A DNA stretch of 64,000 nucleotides, taken from assembly GCA_965223045.1 (NCBI GenBank), contig CBDCVN010000013.1, positions 3,720,001 through 3,784,000 on the forward strand, written 5' to 3'. This stretch comes from CBDCVN01 sp965223045 (GTDB taxonomy: Bacteria > Deinococcota > Deinococci > Deinococcales > Trueperaceae). The translations under genes and the position numbers were made by a program. Each line of letters opens with the position of its first letter. Within the stretch, counting starts at the first letter, position 1. Shown one piece after another: positions 34,468-42,653 of this stretch. The notes under the pieces are model-generated. The model saw only the letters and a program-made list of their open reading frames with translations. It had not been told where the DNA came from and searched no databases.

Positions 34468-36423
34468 TTGCAAATAATTAAACCTCAAGCTCTTTGGAAC
34501 CCTTCTAAAACACGTATAGCCTCAGCAAATTTGACTTCTTTCCAAAAAGCTGTTTCTAAACATTTAAACAAAAATATTAGTGGCTATGCTGAATTACACC
34601 ACTGGTCGGTTGAATCATTAGCTGATTTCTGGGAGTTCTATGCAAATTATTCTGAATTGCCGTTTAAAACTTTACCAAGGGAAATAGTTAGTAGTAAGCC
34701 AATGCCTTACACTCATTGGTTTAAAGGGGCAACTATTAATTATGCTGAAGCAATGTTATTTCCCAAAGGGTTAAGTGAAGCACAAACAGCAATCATTGCT
34801 TTGAATGAAAGAGGGGAGAAGCTCGAGCTAACTTACCGAGAACTAAAACAACAAGTTGCTAGTTGTGTAAATGCTTTAAAATCAAGTGGCGTGTCAAAAG
34901 GTGATAGAGTTGCTGCTTACATATGCAACGTTCCTGAAGCTGTGGTGCTCTTACTAGCTTGTTCTGCTATTGGTGCAGTATTTAGCAGTTGTTCACCAGA
35001 TTTCGGTTATGAAGTTGCTCTTAGTCGTTTTGGTCAAATTGAACCAAAGCTCTTAGTTGCCTCGGATAGTTACTGGTACAATGGTAAGGAGTACTCTACC
35101 AAGGCTGTTATTAGTCAATTACAACAAGCCATCCCCAACGTGCGAGAGGTGATTTATGTTGCCTATGGCACTTCAAGTCAAAAACAAGCTGATGGACTTT
35201 ACTGGCAAGATTGGCTCAGTAATAAAGTTGAGGAATTAAATTTTACTCCTCTTGAGTTTGACCATCCTCTCTATATTCTTTATTCTTCTGGTACAACGGG
35301 CTTGCCAAAAGCAATGGTACATCGTGCAGGTGGTGTGTTACTTAAACATCATGTTGAACACAAACTCCATTTAGATGTCCAATCAGGGGATGTGGTTTTC
35401 TATTTTACAACTTGTGGCTGGATGATGTGGAACTGGCTTGTTTCAGCTTTAGGGCAAGGTGCTAGTATTGTGCTATTTGAAGGTTCGCCCAGCTATCCAA
35501 GCCTCACCCAGCTTTGGAAGCTTGTAGCAAACCATGAAGTAAGCTTTTTTGGTACGGGAGCAAGTTTTATTCATAGCTGTAAAACAACTATCTCACCTAA
35601 AGAGTTATACGATTTTACTAATCTAAGAACCATTGCTTCAACAGGTTCACCACTTTCAGCTGAGGGCTTTCGTTGGATATACGAAGCTGTTAAAGAAGAT
35701 GTGCACCTTGCTAGTATTTCTGGTGGCACAGATATTGTTGGTTGTTTTATGCTTGGTTGTCCAACCTTGCCTGTTTTTGCTGGGCAGATCCAAGTGCCTG
35801 CTTTAGGTGTTGATCTTGCTGTTTATGACAGCAATGCAGAACCAGTTGTTGGTGAGGTTGGTGAACTGGTTTGCCGCCAGCCATTACCCTCAATGCCTTT
35901 ATATTTTTGGAAGGATAGAAATTTTGAGCGCTATCAAAATGCTTATTTTAAACACTTTGAAGGTGTCTGGCGACATGGTGATTTAATTGAGATAACCCCT
36001 CAAGGTGGGATTATTGCTTATGGGCGTAGTGATGCTACACTCAACCCTGGTGGCATACGTATTGGCACAGCTGAAATCTATCGCCCGTTAGAAAGTTTGC
36101 CTGAAGTGCTCGAGGCACTAGCAGTAGGCAAACGCAAAAATGAAGATGAAGTCATCTGGCTCTTTGTAGTCTTGCAAAAAGGTATACAACTTGATGAAAA
36201 TCTTGAAAAGCAAATAAAAGAACAAATCCTTTTAGGAGCTAGTCCAAGGCATGTACCCAAGCGCATTTTACAAGTCTCACAACTGCCTCATACTCGCAGT
36301 GGAAAGGTTACCGAAATAGCTGTGTCGCATTTGATTAATGGTCGTGACGTTCCTAATCGTGATGTACTAGCAAATCCTGAAGCTTTGGATGAAATTACTG
36401 CCTTAATTAACACACAACTCTAA
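34468..36423 (+). CDS. Acetoacetyl-CoA synthetase
   Basis: A 651-residue ANL-superfamily ligase that activates acetoacetate with ATP and CoA. Motifs: ILYSSGTTGLPKAMVH (P-loop), GGTDIVGCF, WRHGDLIEI with the Asp, AYGRSDATLNPGGIRIGTAEIY and the catalytic Lys in RSGKVTEI. The long N-terminal region with FADFWEF-like (LADFWEFYANYSE) and GATINYAEAML matches the acetoacetyl-CoA synthetase group more than acetyl-CoA synthetase. The start is TTG 34468 with a GAGG site six bases before; no ATG is nearby. It converges on the thiolase gene with a 21-bp overlap of the 3' ends. Together they can interconvert acetoacetate and acetyl-CoA. Confidence 0.9.
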   Translation: MQIIKPQALWNPSKTRIASANLTSFQKAVSKHLNKNISGYAELHHWSVESLADFWEFYANYSELPFKTLPREIVSSKPMPYTHWFKGATINYAEAMLFPKGLSEAQTAIIALNERGEKLELTYRELKQQVASCVNALKSSGVSKGDRVAAYICNVPEAVVLLLACSAIGAVFSSCSPDFGYEVALSRFGQIEPKLLVASDSYWYNGKEYSTKAVISQLQQAIPNVREVIYVAYGTSSQKQADGLYWQDWLSNKVEELNFTPLEFDHPLYILYSSGTTGLPKAMVHRAGGVLLKHHVEHKLHLDVQSGDVVFYFTTCGWMMWNWLVSALGQGASIVLFEGSPSYPSLTQLWKLVANHEVSFFGTGASFIHSCKTTISPKELYDFTNLRTIASTGSPLSAEGFRWIYEAVKEDVHLASISGGTDIVGCFMLGCPTLPVFAGQIQVPALGVDLAVYDSNAEPVVGEVGELVCRQPLPSMPLYFWKDRNFERYQNAYFKHFEGVWRHGDLIEITPQGGIIAYGRSDATLNPGGIRIGTAEIYRPLESLPEVLEALAVGKRKNEDEVIWLFVVLQKGIQLDENLEKQIKEQILLGASPRHVPKRILQVSQLPHTRSGKVTEIAVSHLINGRDVPNRDVLANPEALDEITALINTQL

Positions 36424-37581
36424 TCCCATAGCCAAAGCTTCACCCCCACCAATACAAATACTTGCTACTCCTCTTTTTTTGCCATGTTTTTGTAAGGCAT
36501 TAAGCAAAGTTACCACAATGCGTGCACCTGATGTACCAATAGGATGACCCAAGGCAACAGCTCCTCCAAACACATTTACCTTTTCATGGGGTAAGTTAAA
36601 TTCTTCCATAACTGCCATAGGTACTAACGAAAAAGCTTCATTTATTTCATAAAGATCAACATCACAAGCATTCCAATTTAGTTTGTCATAGAGCTTTTGC
36701 ATTGCACCAATAGGAGCCATAGTAAATAGCTCTGGTTCTTTTGCATGAGCAGTGTAACCTTCAATGCTTGCTAAGATGCTCATACTATTCTCTTTAGCTA
36801 CTTCTTCACTAGTAATAACCAAAGCAGCTGCACCATCATTAATGGTTGAAGCATTTGCCGCAGTCACAGTACCACTTTCTTCAAAAGCAGGTTTTAAATT
36901 TGGCAATTTATCAAACTTTACTTGATAAGGCCCTTCATCATTTACTACTATTACATCACTTTTACACCCCTTAACTTCAACAGGTACAATTTCTTGTTTA
37001 AAGATGCCATTTTCTATAGCCGTTTGCGATCTTTGATAGGAAGCTACAGCAAAAGCATCTTGAGCTTCACGACTAAAACTGTATTTGGTGGCACATAACT
37101 CAGCACATGATCCCATATGTTTGTCGTTATAAACATTCCAAAGCCCATCATGAACCATAGAATCAACTATTGTTTTATCACCCATACGCAAGCCACCTCT
37201 AGCACTAGGTAATAAATAAGGTGCATTTGTCATGGACTCCATACCACCAGCTACAATGATCTTTGCATCACCCAATGCTACTGCTCGAGCTGCTTGGATA
37301 ATACTTTCTAAACCACTACCACATACCTTGTTGAGGGTAACTGTAGGTGTTGTTTGACTTAAACCAGCATAAAGTGCTGCCTGGCGAGCTGGAGCTTGTC
37401 CCATACCTGCTGCTAAAACATTGCCCATAATTACAAGGTCAACCTCATGAGCACTCACATTTGCTTTTTCAATAGCTGCCTTAATAGCAGTTGCCCCAAG
37501 CTCTGAAGCTTTCAATGAACTAAACGAACCTTGAAATGCAGCAATTGGGGTACGAATAGCAGACGCAATAACTACTTTCAT
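36403..37581 (-). CDS. Acetyl-CoA acetyltransferase (thiolase)
   Basis: A 392-residue biosynthetic-type thiolase, joining two acetyl-CoA to acetoacetyl-CoA or the reverse. The nucleophile Cys is in LNKVCGSGLES (about residue 87), followed by NEAFSLVPMAV (about 315), the His in ALGHPIGTSGARI (about 348) and the Cys in SICIGGGEALAM (about 378). All active residues are intact and length is normal. It is 3 bp after the stop of the broken cupin gene on the same strand, so these and an upstream aminotransferase relic once formed an operon. Confidence 0.95.
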   Translation of the reverse strand: MKVVIASAIRTPIAAFQGSFSSLKASELGATAIKAAIEKANVSAHEVDLVIMGNVLAAGMGQAPARQAALYAGLSQTTPTVTLNKVCGSGLESIIQAARAVALGDAKIIVAGGMESMTNAPYLLPSARGGLRMGDKTIVDSMVHDGLWNVYNDKHMGSCAELCATKYSFSREAQDAFAVASYQRSQTAIENGIFKQEIVPVEVKGCKSDVIVVNDEGPYQVKFDKLPNLKPAFEESGTVTAANASTINDGAAALVITSEEVAKENSMSILASIEGYTAHAKEPELFTMAPIGAMQKLYDKLNWNACDVDLYEINEAFSLVPMAVMEEFNLPHEKVNVFGGAVALGHPIGTSGARIVVTLLNALQKHGKKRGVASICIGGGEALAMGLELCVN

Positions 37582-37584
37582 TAT

Positions 37585-37930
37585 TTAGCTGGGTAGCTCC
37601 TTACGTATAGGGGTGAATATATTATAAGTTTTTGTCTTTCCTTTATTCTTACTTACATATGCACTATGTGGTTTCAGGCTAGGTATCAATATCACTTCTC
37701 CCGCTTTTAAATTAACTTCTTGATCATCAAACACAAAAGTAAGTTCCCCTTCTAAAACAATTGTTAATTGTTCAGCCTCATGTTGATGGCGCGCAAAAAC
37801 AGCTCCTGCCCTATAAGTATAAAAACCTATAAGTATAAAAAATAATCTCTAACTTATCCCCCACTAAGCGTTTTCGAGTGACTTTATCTGAAATCCTAAT
37901 AGAGTTGATAATATCAAAGTCAATCTTCAT
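37585..37930 (-). pseudogene. Cupin-domain protein disrupted by a 16-bp tandem duplication
   Basis: Read from ATG complementary to 37928-37930, the gene gives MKIDFDIINSIRISDKVTRK and stops early. Removing one copy of a 16-bp tandem repeat restores a continuous frame of about 110 residues with a cupin barrel: FARHQHEAEQLTIVLEGELT (metal-binding His residues and Glu) and AGEVILIPSLKPHSAYV. It ends 3 bp before the thiolase gene. The duplication is not a multiple of three, so it is a clear loss-of-function change, unless it is an assembly artefact. Confidence 0.85.
37810..37841. repeat. 16-bp tandem duplication inside the cupin pseudogene
   Basis: cctataagtataaaaa occurs twice head to tail (37810-37825 and 37826-37841). 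Deleting one unit gives the intact reading EIIFYTYRAGAVFARH. Confidence 0.92.
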
Positions 37931-37933
37931 TTT

Positions 37934-38085
37934 CTAAGTTGCCTCTAAGGTGATTTTGCTTATTACTTCATCAAGTGCTTCACACATAGTACTCGCTATA
38001 AAATCTGCATGATCTTTGGTAATAGTAAAAGGTGGCGCAATTAAAGCATGATCACCACGTATACCATCTACCAAGAGTTTGACAT
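37934..38085 (-). pseudogene. C-terminal remnant of a class III aminotransferase
   Basis: On the minus strand about 50 codons read VKLLVDGIRGDHALIAPPFTIT followed by KDHADFIASTMCEALDEVISKIT and a stop. GDHALIAPPF..T is the typical end of PLP-dependent class III (omega-amino acid) aminotransferases. The sequence loses the frame at about 38085, so the rest is gone. It lies immediately before the cupin gene in the same direction. Confidence 0.7.
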
Positions 38086-38575
38086 GAGAAAATAATTACC
38101 TTTAAAACGATAATATCAAAGAGTAATAGGGCTTCGAACTCGGTCACCATCGTGTAAAAAAATATCCTATATTTACTTTGTTTGTGATTCATTTGGTATT
38201 TTTTGCAAGTGAGCAATTACCTTTTTAGAAACGAATATATGCTGTCGCCGTTTTCGCACAAAAGTGAATGTTTATAGAAAGACTATATCAAAGAACAATC
38301 TGAGATATCTACGGTCAGAACGATGTGGATTTTGGCGACTTCTGTTGTTTGAGTACAAACTATCCTAACTCAACTCATTAACCTTATGCAGTACAGTTAA
38401 TACTCAAAAGAATGACTTTAAAAATAAGCATGCCAATTCTACCTTAGACTCTTTCGAAATAGCTTAGCAGAAAGGTTTACTCACACTTAAACACAAGACT
38501 CTGAGTGAGATGTATAAGAAAGGTTTACTACCTTGTAGAGGGTGTTTGGAAATTAGTGTTCCTTTGAAAGATCTA
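38086..38575. other. Unassigned gap between gene remnants and the IS5 element
   Basis: About 490 bp with no recognisable gene, RNA or repeat. A short plus-strand reading just before the IS (HKTLSEMYKKGLLPCRGC, about 38497-38560) looks weakly protein-like and could be another truncated fragment. Confidence 0.3.
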
Positions 38576-39435
38576 GGGCGTGTTGACACTAAAAGTGCTA
38601 AATCAAAAATATTACTTGAAGGGATTTTAGCGTAGCCATATAAGTACCGACGCAAACTGGCAAAATGCTAAATAGTTTCGAGACAACTTTTCAAATCTAG
38701 AAAAAACTCTTCTATATTGCTTAATTTTGTTGAAAAAATTCTCTATTAAATGCCTTTCCTTGTAAAATTCTTTGTCATACTCCCGCTGCTCTTTCCTATT
38801 TGCCTTTGGAGGTATTACTGCTTCTGCTTCCATTTCTGCTACCTTGTCTAGTACAACTTGAGCATCATATCCCTTGTCCCCCATTACTCTTTCAGCCTCC
38901 AGATCTTCTAGCAAATCCTCTGCTTGGGTAACATCATTACGTTGCCCTGGAGTCAATATTAACTTGAGAGGATTGCCTAGAGCATCTGTTGTAGCGTGTA
39001 CTTTGGTGGTGTAACCTCCTTTGCTTCTACCCAATTCTTGTTCTTCGTTTCCCCCTTTTCCTCCTGCTGCACAGGAGTGAGCTCTTACAATGGTGCTATC
39101 TATCATTATACTTTCCATATCAGCATCCTCAGCAAAGTGTTCAAACATCGCTTGCCAAATTCCTTGTTTGCCCCAGCGGTCAAAACGCTTAAAAACACTA
39201 TTCCATTTTCCATATTCTTCTGGCAACAAACGCCACTGTGCACCACTTTTAGTTACCCAAAGGACTCCTTCAATAAACTTCCTGCATTGATCCTCATTGC
39301 CAATTCTAAATTTCCTAAACATACACACTATCTTGTAACCCTTGAGAAAATTTAGTATTTTTTGCCATTGCTCGTCTGTTAATTTAACTTTCATATCCTA
39401 AGTTTGCAAATTATGACTTACTTTATCAACATGCC
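38576..39435 (-). mobile_element. IS5-family insertion sequence (860 bp)
   Basis: Ends are GGGCGTGTTGACAC on the left and the complement GGGCATGTTGATAA on the right, imperfect inverted repeats of about 14 bp, flanked by TA on both sides (2-bp target duplication, as in some IS5 subgroups). It holds one transposase gene on the minus strand. Its right side abuts a 5'-truncated IS110 relic. Confidence 0.88.
38627..39394 (-). CDS. IS5-family transposase
   Basis: A 255-residue single-ORF DDE transposase. N-terminal region LTDEQWQKILNFL and GVLWVTKSGAQWRLLPEEYGKW are typical of IS5 elements (IS427-like group). The catalytic Asp residues are in MIDSTIVRAH and VMGDKGYDA, with the Glu in KERHLIENFFNKIKQYRR. 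In many relatives this gene is split with frameshifting, but here it is one intact ORF, so the element may be active. Confidence 0.93.
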   Translation of the reverse strand: MKVKLTDEQWQKILNFLKGYKIVCMFRKFRIGNEDQCRKFIEGVLWVTKSGAQWRLLPEEYGKWNSVFKRFDRWGKQGIWQAMFEHFAEDADMESIMIDSTIVRAHSCAAGGKGGNEEQELGRSKGGYTTKVHATTDALGNPLKLILTPGQRNDVTQAEDLLEDLEAERVMGDKGYDAQVVLDKVAEMEAEAVIPPKANRKEQREYDKEFYKERHLIENFFNKIKQYRRVFSRFEKLSRNYLAFCQFASVLIWLR

Positions 39436-39437
39436 CT

Positions 39438-40005
39438 AATGTTTATTGGGAAGACCTTGCTGTATTCCTAAATTCCAAAGGTTACACTGTTAGCGTTGTT
39501 AACCCAGCTCGAACCAAAGGTTTTGCTAAGAGCCAACTACGTAGTAACAAAACTGACAAGCAAGATAGTGAAGTCATTGCTGATTTTTGTGCTGCTATGA
39601 ATCCTGAGGCATGGACGCCTTTGAGTGAAAACCAACGCAAGCTCAGATCTTTGGTACGTCATCTTGAAGGATTAAAGAAAACACTTACCCAACAAAAAAT
39701 CGATTGGCTAGTTGTAAAGACGAGGATGTAAAACGCTCTTTAGAAACACTTGTAGCTGCTTTAGAAAAAGAGATATCTGCTATAGAGCAACAATTGAAAG
39801 ATTTGGTGAAAAACACTCCTGAACTTAAAGAGAAACATGATTTACTGACTTCCATCAAGGGATTTGGTGCACAAACAGCCTATAAACTCATAGCAGAAAT
39901 GCATGATCTTGGGAATTATGAATCAGCATCAGCAGCGGCAGCCGATGCTGGTTTGAATCCTGCACATTATGAGTCAGGATCATCGGTGAAAGGTAAACCA
40001 AGGTT
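39438..40005 (+). pseudogene. IS110-family transposase relic, 5' part
   Basis: The sequence starts inside the gene (VYWEDLAVFLNSKGYTVSVV, then NPARTKGFAKSQLRSNKTDKQD) because the IS5 element has removed or displaced the beginning. A one-base loss in an A-run near 39690-39700 shifts the frame; afterwards it continues SCKDEDVKRSLETL and ends GSSVKGKPR where IS3 copy 2 has inserted. The IS110 family has a DEDD catalytic domain and a C-terminal Ser domain; the end of that domain follows at 42356. Confidence 0.85.
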
Positions 40006-40092
40006 TGAGCTTACCCCCAAAAACTGGACAGAAAACCCCGGCGAAATTAAGGTCCATAGAAGATGTAAAATATCTAGAATATGGAGATATAA

Positions 40093-40386
40093 ATGAGCCA
40101 GACAAAAGGAATAAGAAAAACATATAAGAAAGAATTCAAAGCTAAAGTTGCAGCAGCAGCCATAGTTGGAGAGAAGAATCTTGCAGAATTAGCAAATCAA
40201 TATGGTGTACACACCACTCAAATTAAAGAATGGAAAAAAGCTGGATCAGAAGCATTGCATGAAAGGTTTTCATTACTAAGAGGTAGAAAAGCCAGACTAC
40301 AAGAACGTAGAGAGGCTGCACTGTACGAACAGATCGGCAAATTGAAGATGGAACTAGATTTTTTATCCAAAGGGCTCAAAAACTGA
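40093..40386 (+). CDS. IS3-family OrfA
   Basis: A 97-residue helix-turn-helix/coiled-coil protein, essentially the same as copy 1 (one Lys/Arg difference, GRKAR against GRKAK). The slippery heptamer T TTT TTA at 40359-40365 is in phase, and a -1 shift there continues IQRAQKLSQEER into orfB, giving the full transposase. Confidence 0.94.
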   Translation: MSQTKGIRKTYKKEFKAKVAAAAIVGEKNLAELANQYGVHTTQIKEWKKAGSEALHERFSLLRGRKARLQERREAALYEQIGKLKMELDFLSKGLKN

Positions 40387-40400
40387 GTCAAGAGGAACGT

Positions 40401-41237
40401 ATGTTGATAGTTGATCCAAGGCACCCTCAATTGAGCATTACTAAGCAATGTGAGTTACTAAAACTGAATCGTAGTAGTTATTACTATCGACCTACAGGAA
40501 TTAGTGACCTCAATGAAAAGTTGATGCAAAGGATAGATGAGTTGTATACAGATCATCCTTTTCTAGGTTATCGCAAGATAACAGCAATGCTAAATAGAGA
40601 AAGCTATAAGGTCAATCATAAAAGAGTATATCGTTTGATGTGTCTGATGGGTTTGCAAGCTATATATGCCAAACCCAAACTAAGTAAACCAAAGGAAGGA
40701 CATAAAATTTACCCATACCTTCTGAAAAACAAAATCATAAACAAACCAAATCAGGTATGGGCTAGTGATATTACGTATATACGTTTGCAAGGAGGATATT
40801 GCTATCTGGTAGTAGTAATGGATTGGTATAGCCGTTATGTTGTTTCATGGGAAGTTTCGAATAGCATGAAAGCAGAGTTTTGTATAGAAGCATTAGAAGA
40901 GGCGTTGGAAGGAGAGAAGCCAGAGATATTCAATACAGATCAAGGTAGTCAGTACACAAGTCATGAGTTTACGGATATATTGAAGGCAAACGAAATAGCA
41001 ATCAGCATGGACGGAAGAGGGTGCTACATGGATAATATATTTACAGAAAGGTTGTGGAGAACGGTAAAGTATGAAGAAGTATATCTAAAGGAATACAAAA
41101 ATATAGAGCAAGGAAGGGAAGAAATAGGAAAGTACTTACAATTTTATAACAGTGAACGTCCGCATCAATCATTGCAGTACAAAACGCCTGAATTAGTTTA
41201 CAGAGAGGAGAAAACTAAATCAATAATAACAGGATAG
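40401..41237 (+). CDS. IS3-family transposase OrfB
   Basis: A 278-residue DDE integrase core with WASDITYI, NTDQGSQYTS and ERLWRTVKYEE. Intact and near-identical to the copy at 14346-15182. Because the internal IS4-type insertion lies beyond its stop, this copy probably still encodes an active enzyme. Confidence 0.94.
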   Translation: MLIVDPRHPQLSITKQCELLKLNRSSYYYRPTGISDLNEKLMQRIDELYTDHPFLGYRKITAMLNRESYKVNHKRVYRLMCLMGLQAIYAKPKLSKPKEGHKIYPYLLKNKIINKPNQVWASDITYIRLQGGYCYLVVVMDWYSRYVVSWEVSNSMKAEFCIEALEEALEGEKPEIFNTDQGSQYTSHEFTDILKANEIAISMDGRGCYMDNIFTERLWRTVKYEEVYLKEYKNIEQGREEIGKYLQFYNSERPHQSLQYKTPELVYREEKTKSIITG

Positions 41238-41301
41238 GTTGTTATCAAGCTTACAAACAATGTAATCTCAATTTGATATCATTTTAGTAGGTCTTAATTA
41301 A

Positions 41302-42313
41302 CTGGAATTACGCAGCTTGAGGGAGCAAGTCCAAAAGGTCAAGAGGTGGGTCAATACGACCAGAGATGAGTCCCCTACGGTACCTATAAAATGACTGCTT
41401 GTTCTCTCTACGAGCTACTTCTATAAGGCCATAAGCTATTACTCCTAACCCTAAATGCCCTCCTATTGTTTGCTCTGTTCTATATCTGAATCCTTGCCAT
41501 CCTAGCTCTTGCTTTAACCCTCTTATTACTTCTTCTATCGCTTGCCTCACCTTATAATGGCTTATGATCTCTTTGTCTTCTAGCTCTAGATCATTTGTTA
41601 CATAGTATTTATTACCTCTTCTCACGATCTTCACTTCAAAGTCCATTCCTCTTAGCTTCCCTACTTTTGTCCAGTAGGGTCCTCTGTGCCTTTTCAACTG
41701 CTTTCCTCGCAGAACTCTGTTCTTCTTTAGTCGTGTCACAAACGACCAACTGTAGGCATGTATCTGTTTCAGAATCTTCTTTGAACCGTACCATGAGTCA
41801 AATAGTACATAATCAGGTTTTAGCCCTTTTTCTTTTGCCCATGCTAATAACTCCAATGCTAGTTCTTGCTTGCTTACCTCTCCAAAGTAAAGTTTTATCT
41901 TTAAGGGTATTCGAACTTTACCATCTGTCCAGATCAGCAGAACTATTCCGAAACCATAGCAATAGTGTCCATTGCCATCTCGTAATTTCGGTAACCACAT
42001 TTTACCTCTTCCTGATCTTGCTATTACTGTATCATCAAGAACCAAGTAGCCTCCTTCAAGCTCACCTACCAGCATTTTTAAACCTATAGCTATCTCACTT
42101 ACCTTTGCTAGAATTGAGTCTACTAACAACGCTCTATAGATAGTGTCGTGTGAACACTCCATTCCATCTGCCATAGCTGAAGAAGCATTTGCTTCAACTG
42201 CTTTTAACAGGGCTTCTAGTGCTTTAACTATTCTTTGTGTTAGACTCATCTTAGGGCTCCTTGGTTCTGATTGAGCCCTATTTTACTTTATTTCTCCCCC
42301 TGCGTAATTCCAG
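41302..42313 (-). mobile_element. IS4-superfamily insertion sequence (1012 bp) nested in IS3 copy 2
   Basis: Perfect terminal inverted repeats CTGGAATTACGCAG / CTGCGTAATTCCAG flanked by AATTAA on each side (41296-41301 and 42314-42319). IS3 copy 1 has the uninterrupted site, with a single AATTAA, which proves the 6-bp target duplication and the exact ends. Confidence 0.96.
41308..42249 (-). CDS. IS4-superfamily transposase
   Basis: A 313-residue DDE transposase. First Asp in YLVLDDTVIARS (about residue 74), second in YVLFDSWYGSKK (about 152), and the Glu in the YREK-type signature YKVRQAIEEVIRGLK (Y-x2-R-x3-E-x6-K), which fits exactly. The gene nearly fills the element. Subgroup not assigned: the 6-bp duplication is unusual for classical IS4. 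Intact. Confidence 0.93.
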   Translation of the reverse strand: MSLTQRIVKALEALLKAVEANASSAMADGMECSHDTIYRALLVDSILAKVSEIAIGLKMLVGELEGGYLVLDDTVIARSGRGKMWLPKLRDGNGHYCYGFGIVLLIWTDGKVRIPLKIKLYFGEVSKQELALELLAWAKEKGLKPDYVLFDSWYGSKKILKQIHAYSWSFVTRLKKNRVLRGKQLKRHRGPYWTKVGKLRGMDFEVKIVRRGNKYYVTNDLELEDKEIISHYKVRQAIEEVIRGLKQELGWQGFRYRTEQTIGGHLGLGVIAYGLIEVARRENKQSFYRYRRGLISGRIDPPLDLLDLLPQAA

Positions 42314-42355
42314 AATTAACCTTAATTTTTTGTCCGATCAATTGGGTTCACCTCA

Positions 42356-42575
42356 GTTATCAAAGGTGGGGAAAGCATCAGTGAGGACAGCACTATACTT
42401 TCCTGCTTTAACAGCCATGAGGCACAACCCTGTGATTATTAAGTTTGTAGAACGACTTAAAGCTCGTGGTAAACAAAGTATGGTTATTGTTGCTGCAGTA
42501 ATGAGAAAGCTTTTGCATATTGCTTACGGTGTTTTGAAAAACAAGACTGCTTTTGATCCCGAATATGCTCATTAA
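42356..42575 (+). pseudogene. IS110-family transposase relic, 3' part
   Basis: Starting from the duplicated GTT, the frame reads LSKVGKASVRTALYFPALTAM, then RHNPVIIKFVERLKARGKQ, and stops at 42573-42575. These are the last about 70 residues of the IS110 transposase whose front lies at 39438-40005. An ORF track reading from 42261 into this is a chimera with IS sequence. Confidence 0.88.
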
Positions 42576-42653
42576 ATCCTACTAATTAACTCAATCTCAT
42601 TTAACCTTGAATACCCTCACCCAGCCCTTAGTATACTCACTAAATCCTATCGG

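Larger units (their letters stand above)
40006..42355 (+). mobile_element. IS3-family insertion sequence, copy 2, itself interrupted by an IS4-type element
   Basis: It runs from TGAGCTTACCCC at 40006 to CCTCA at 42355, flanked by a 3-bp direct repeat GTT (40003-40005 and 42356-42358), the normal IS3 duplication. Without the IS and one GTT, the IS110 sequence joins in frame (KPR-LSKVGKAS). An unrelated 1012-bp IS with its own 6-bp duplication lies inside the 3' non-coding part. It is in opposite orientation to copy 1. Confidence 0.95.

Noticed and set aside
38464..38655. 63-codon minus-strand ORF across the IS5 edge
   Set aside because: It spans the IS boundary and has no homology-like pattern.
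42261..42355. ORF joining IS sequence to the IS110 tail
   Set aside because: Chimera produced by insertion; only the part from 42356 is transposase.
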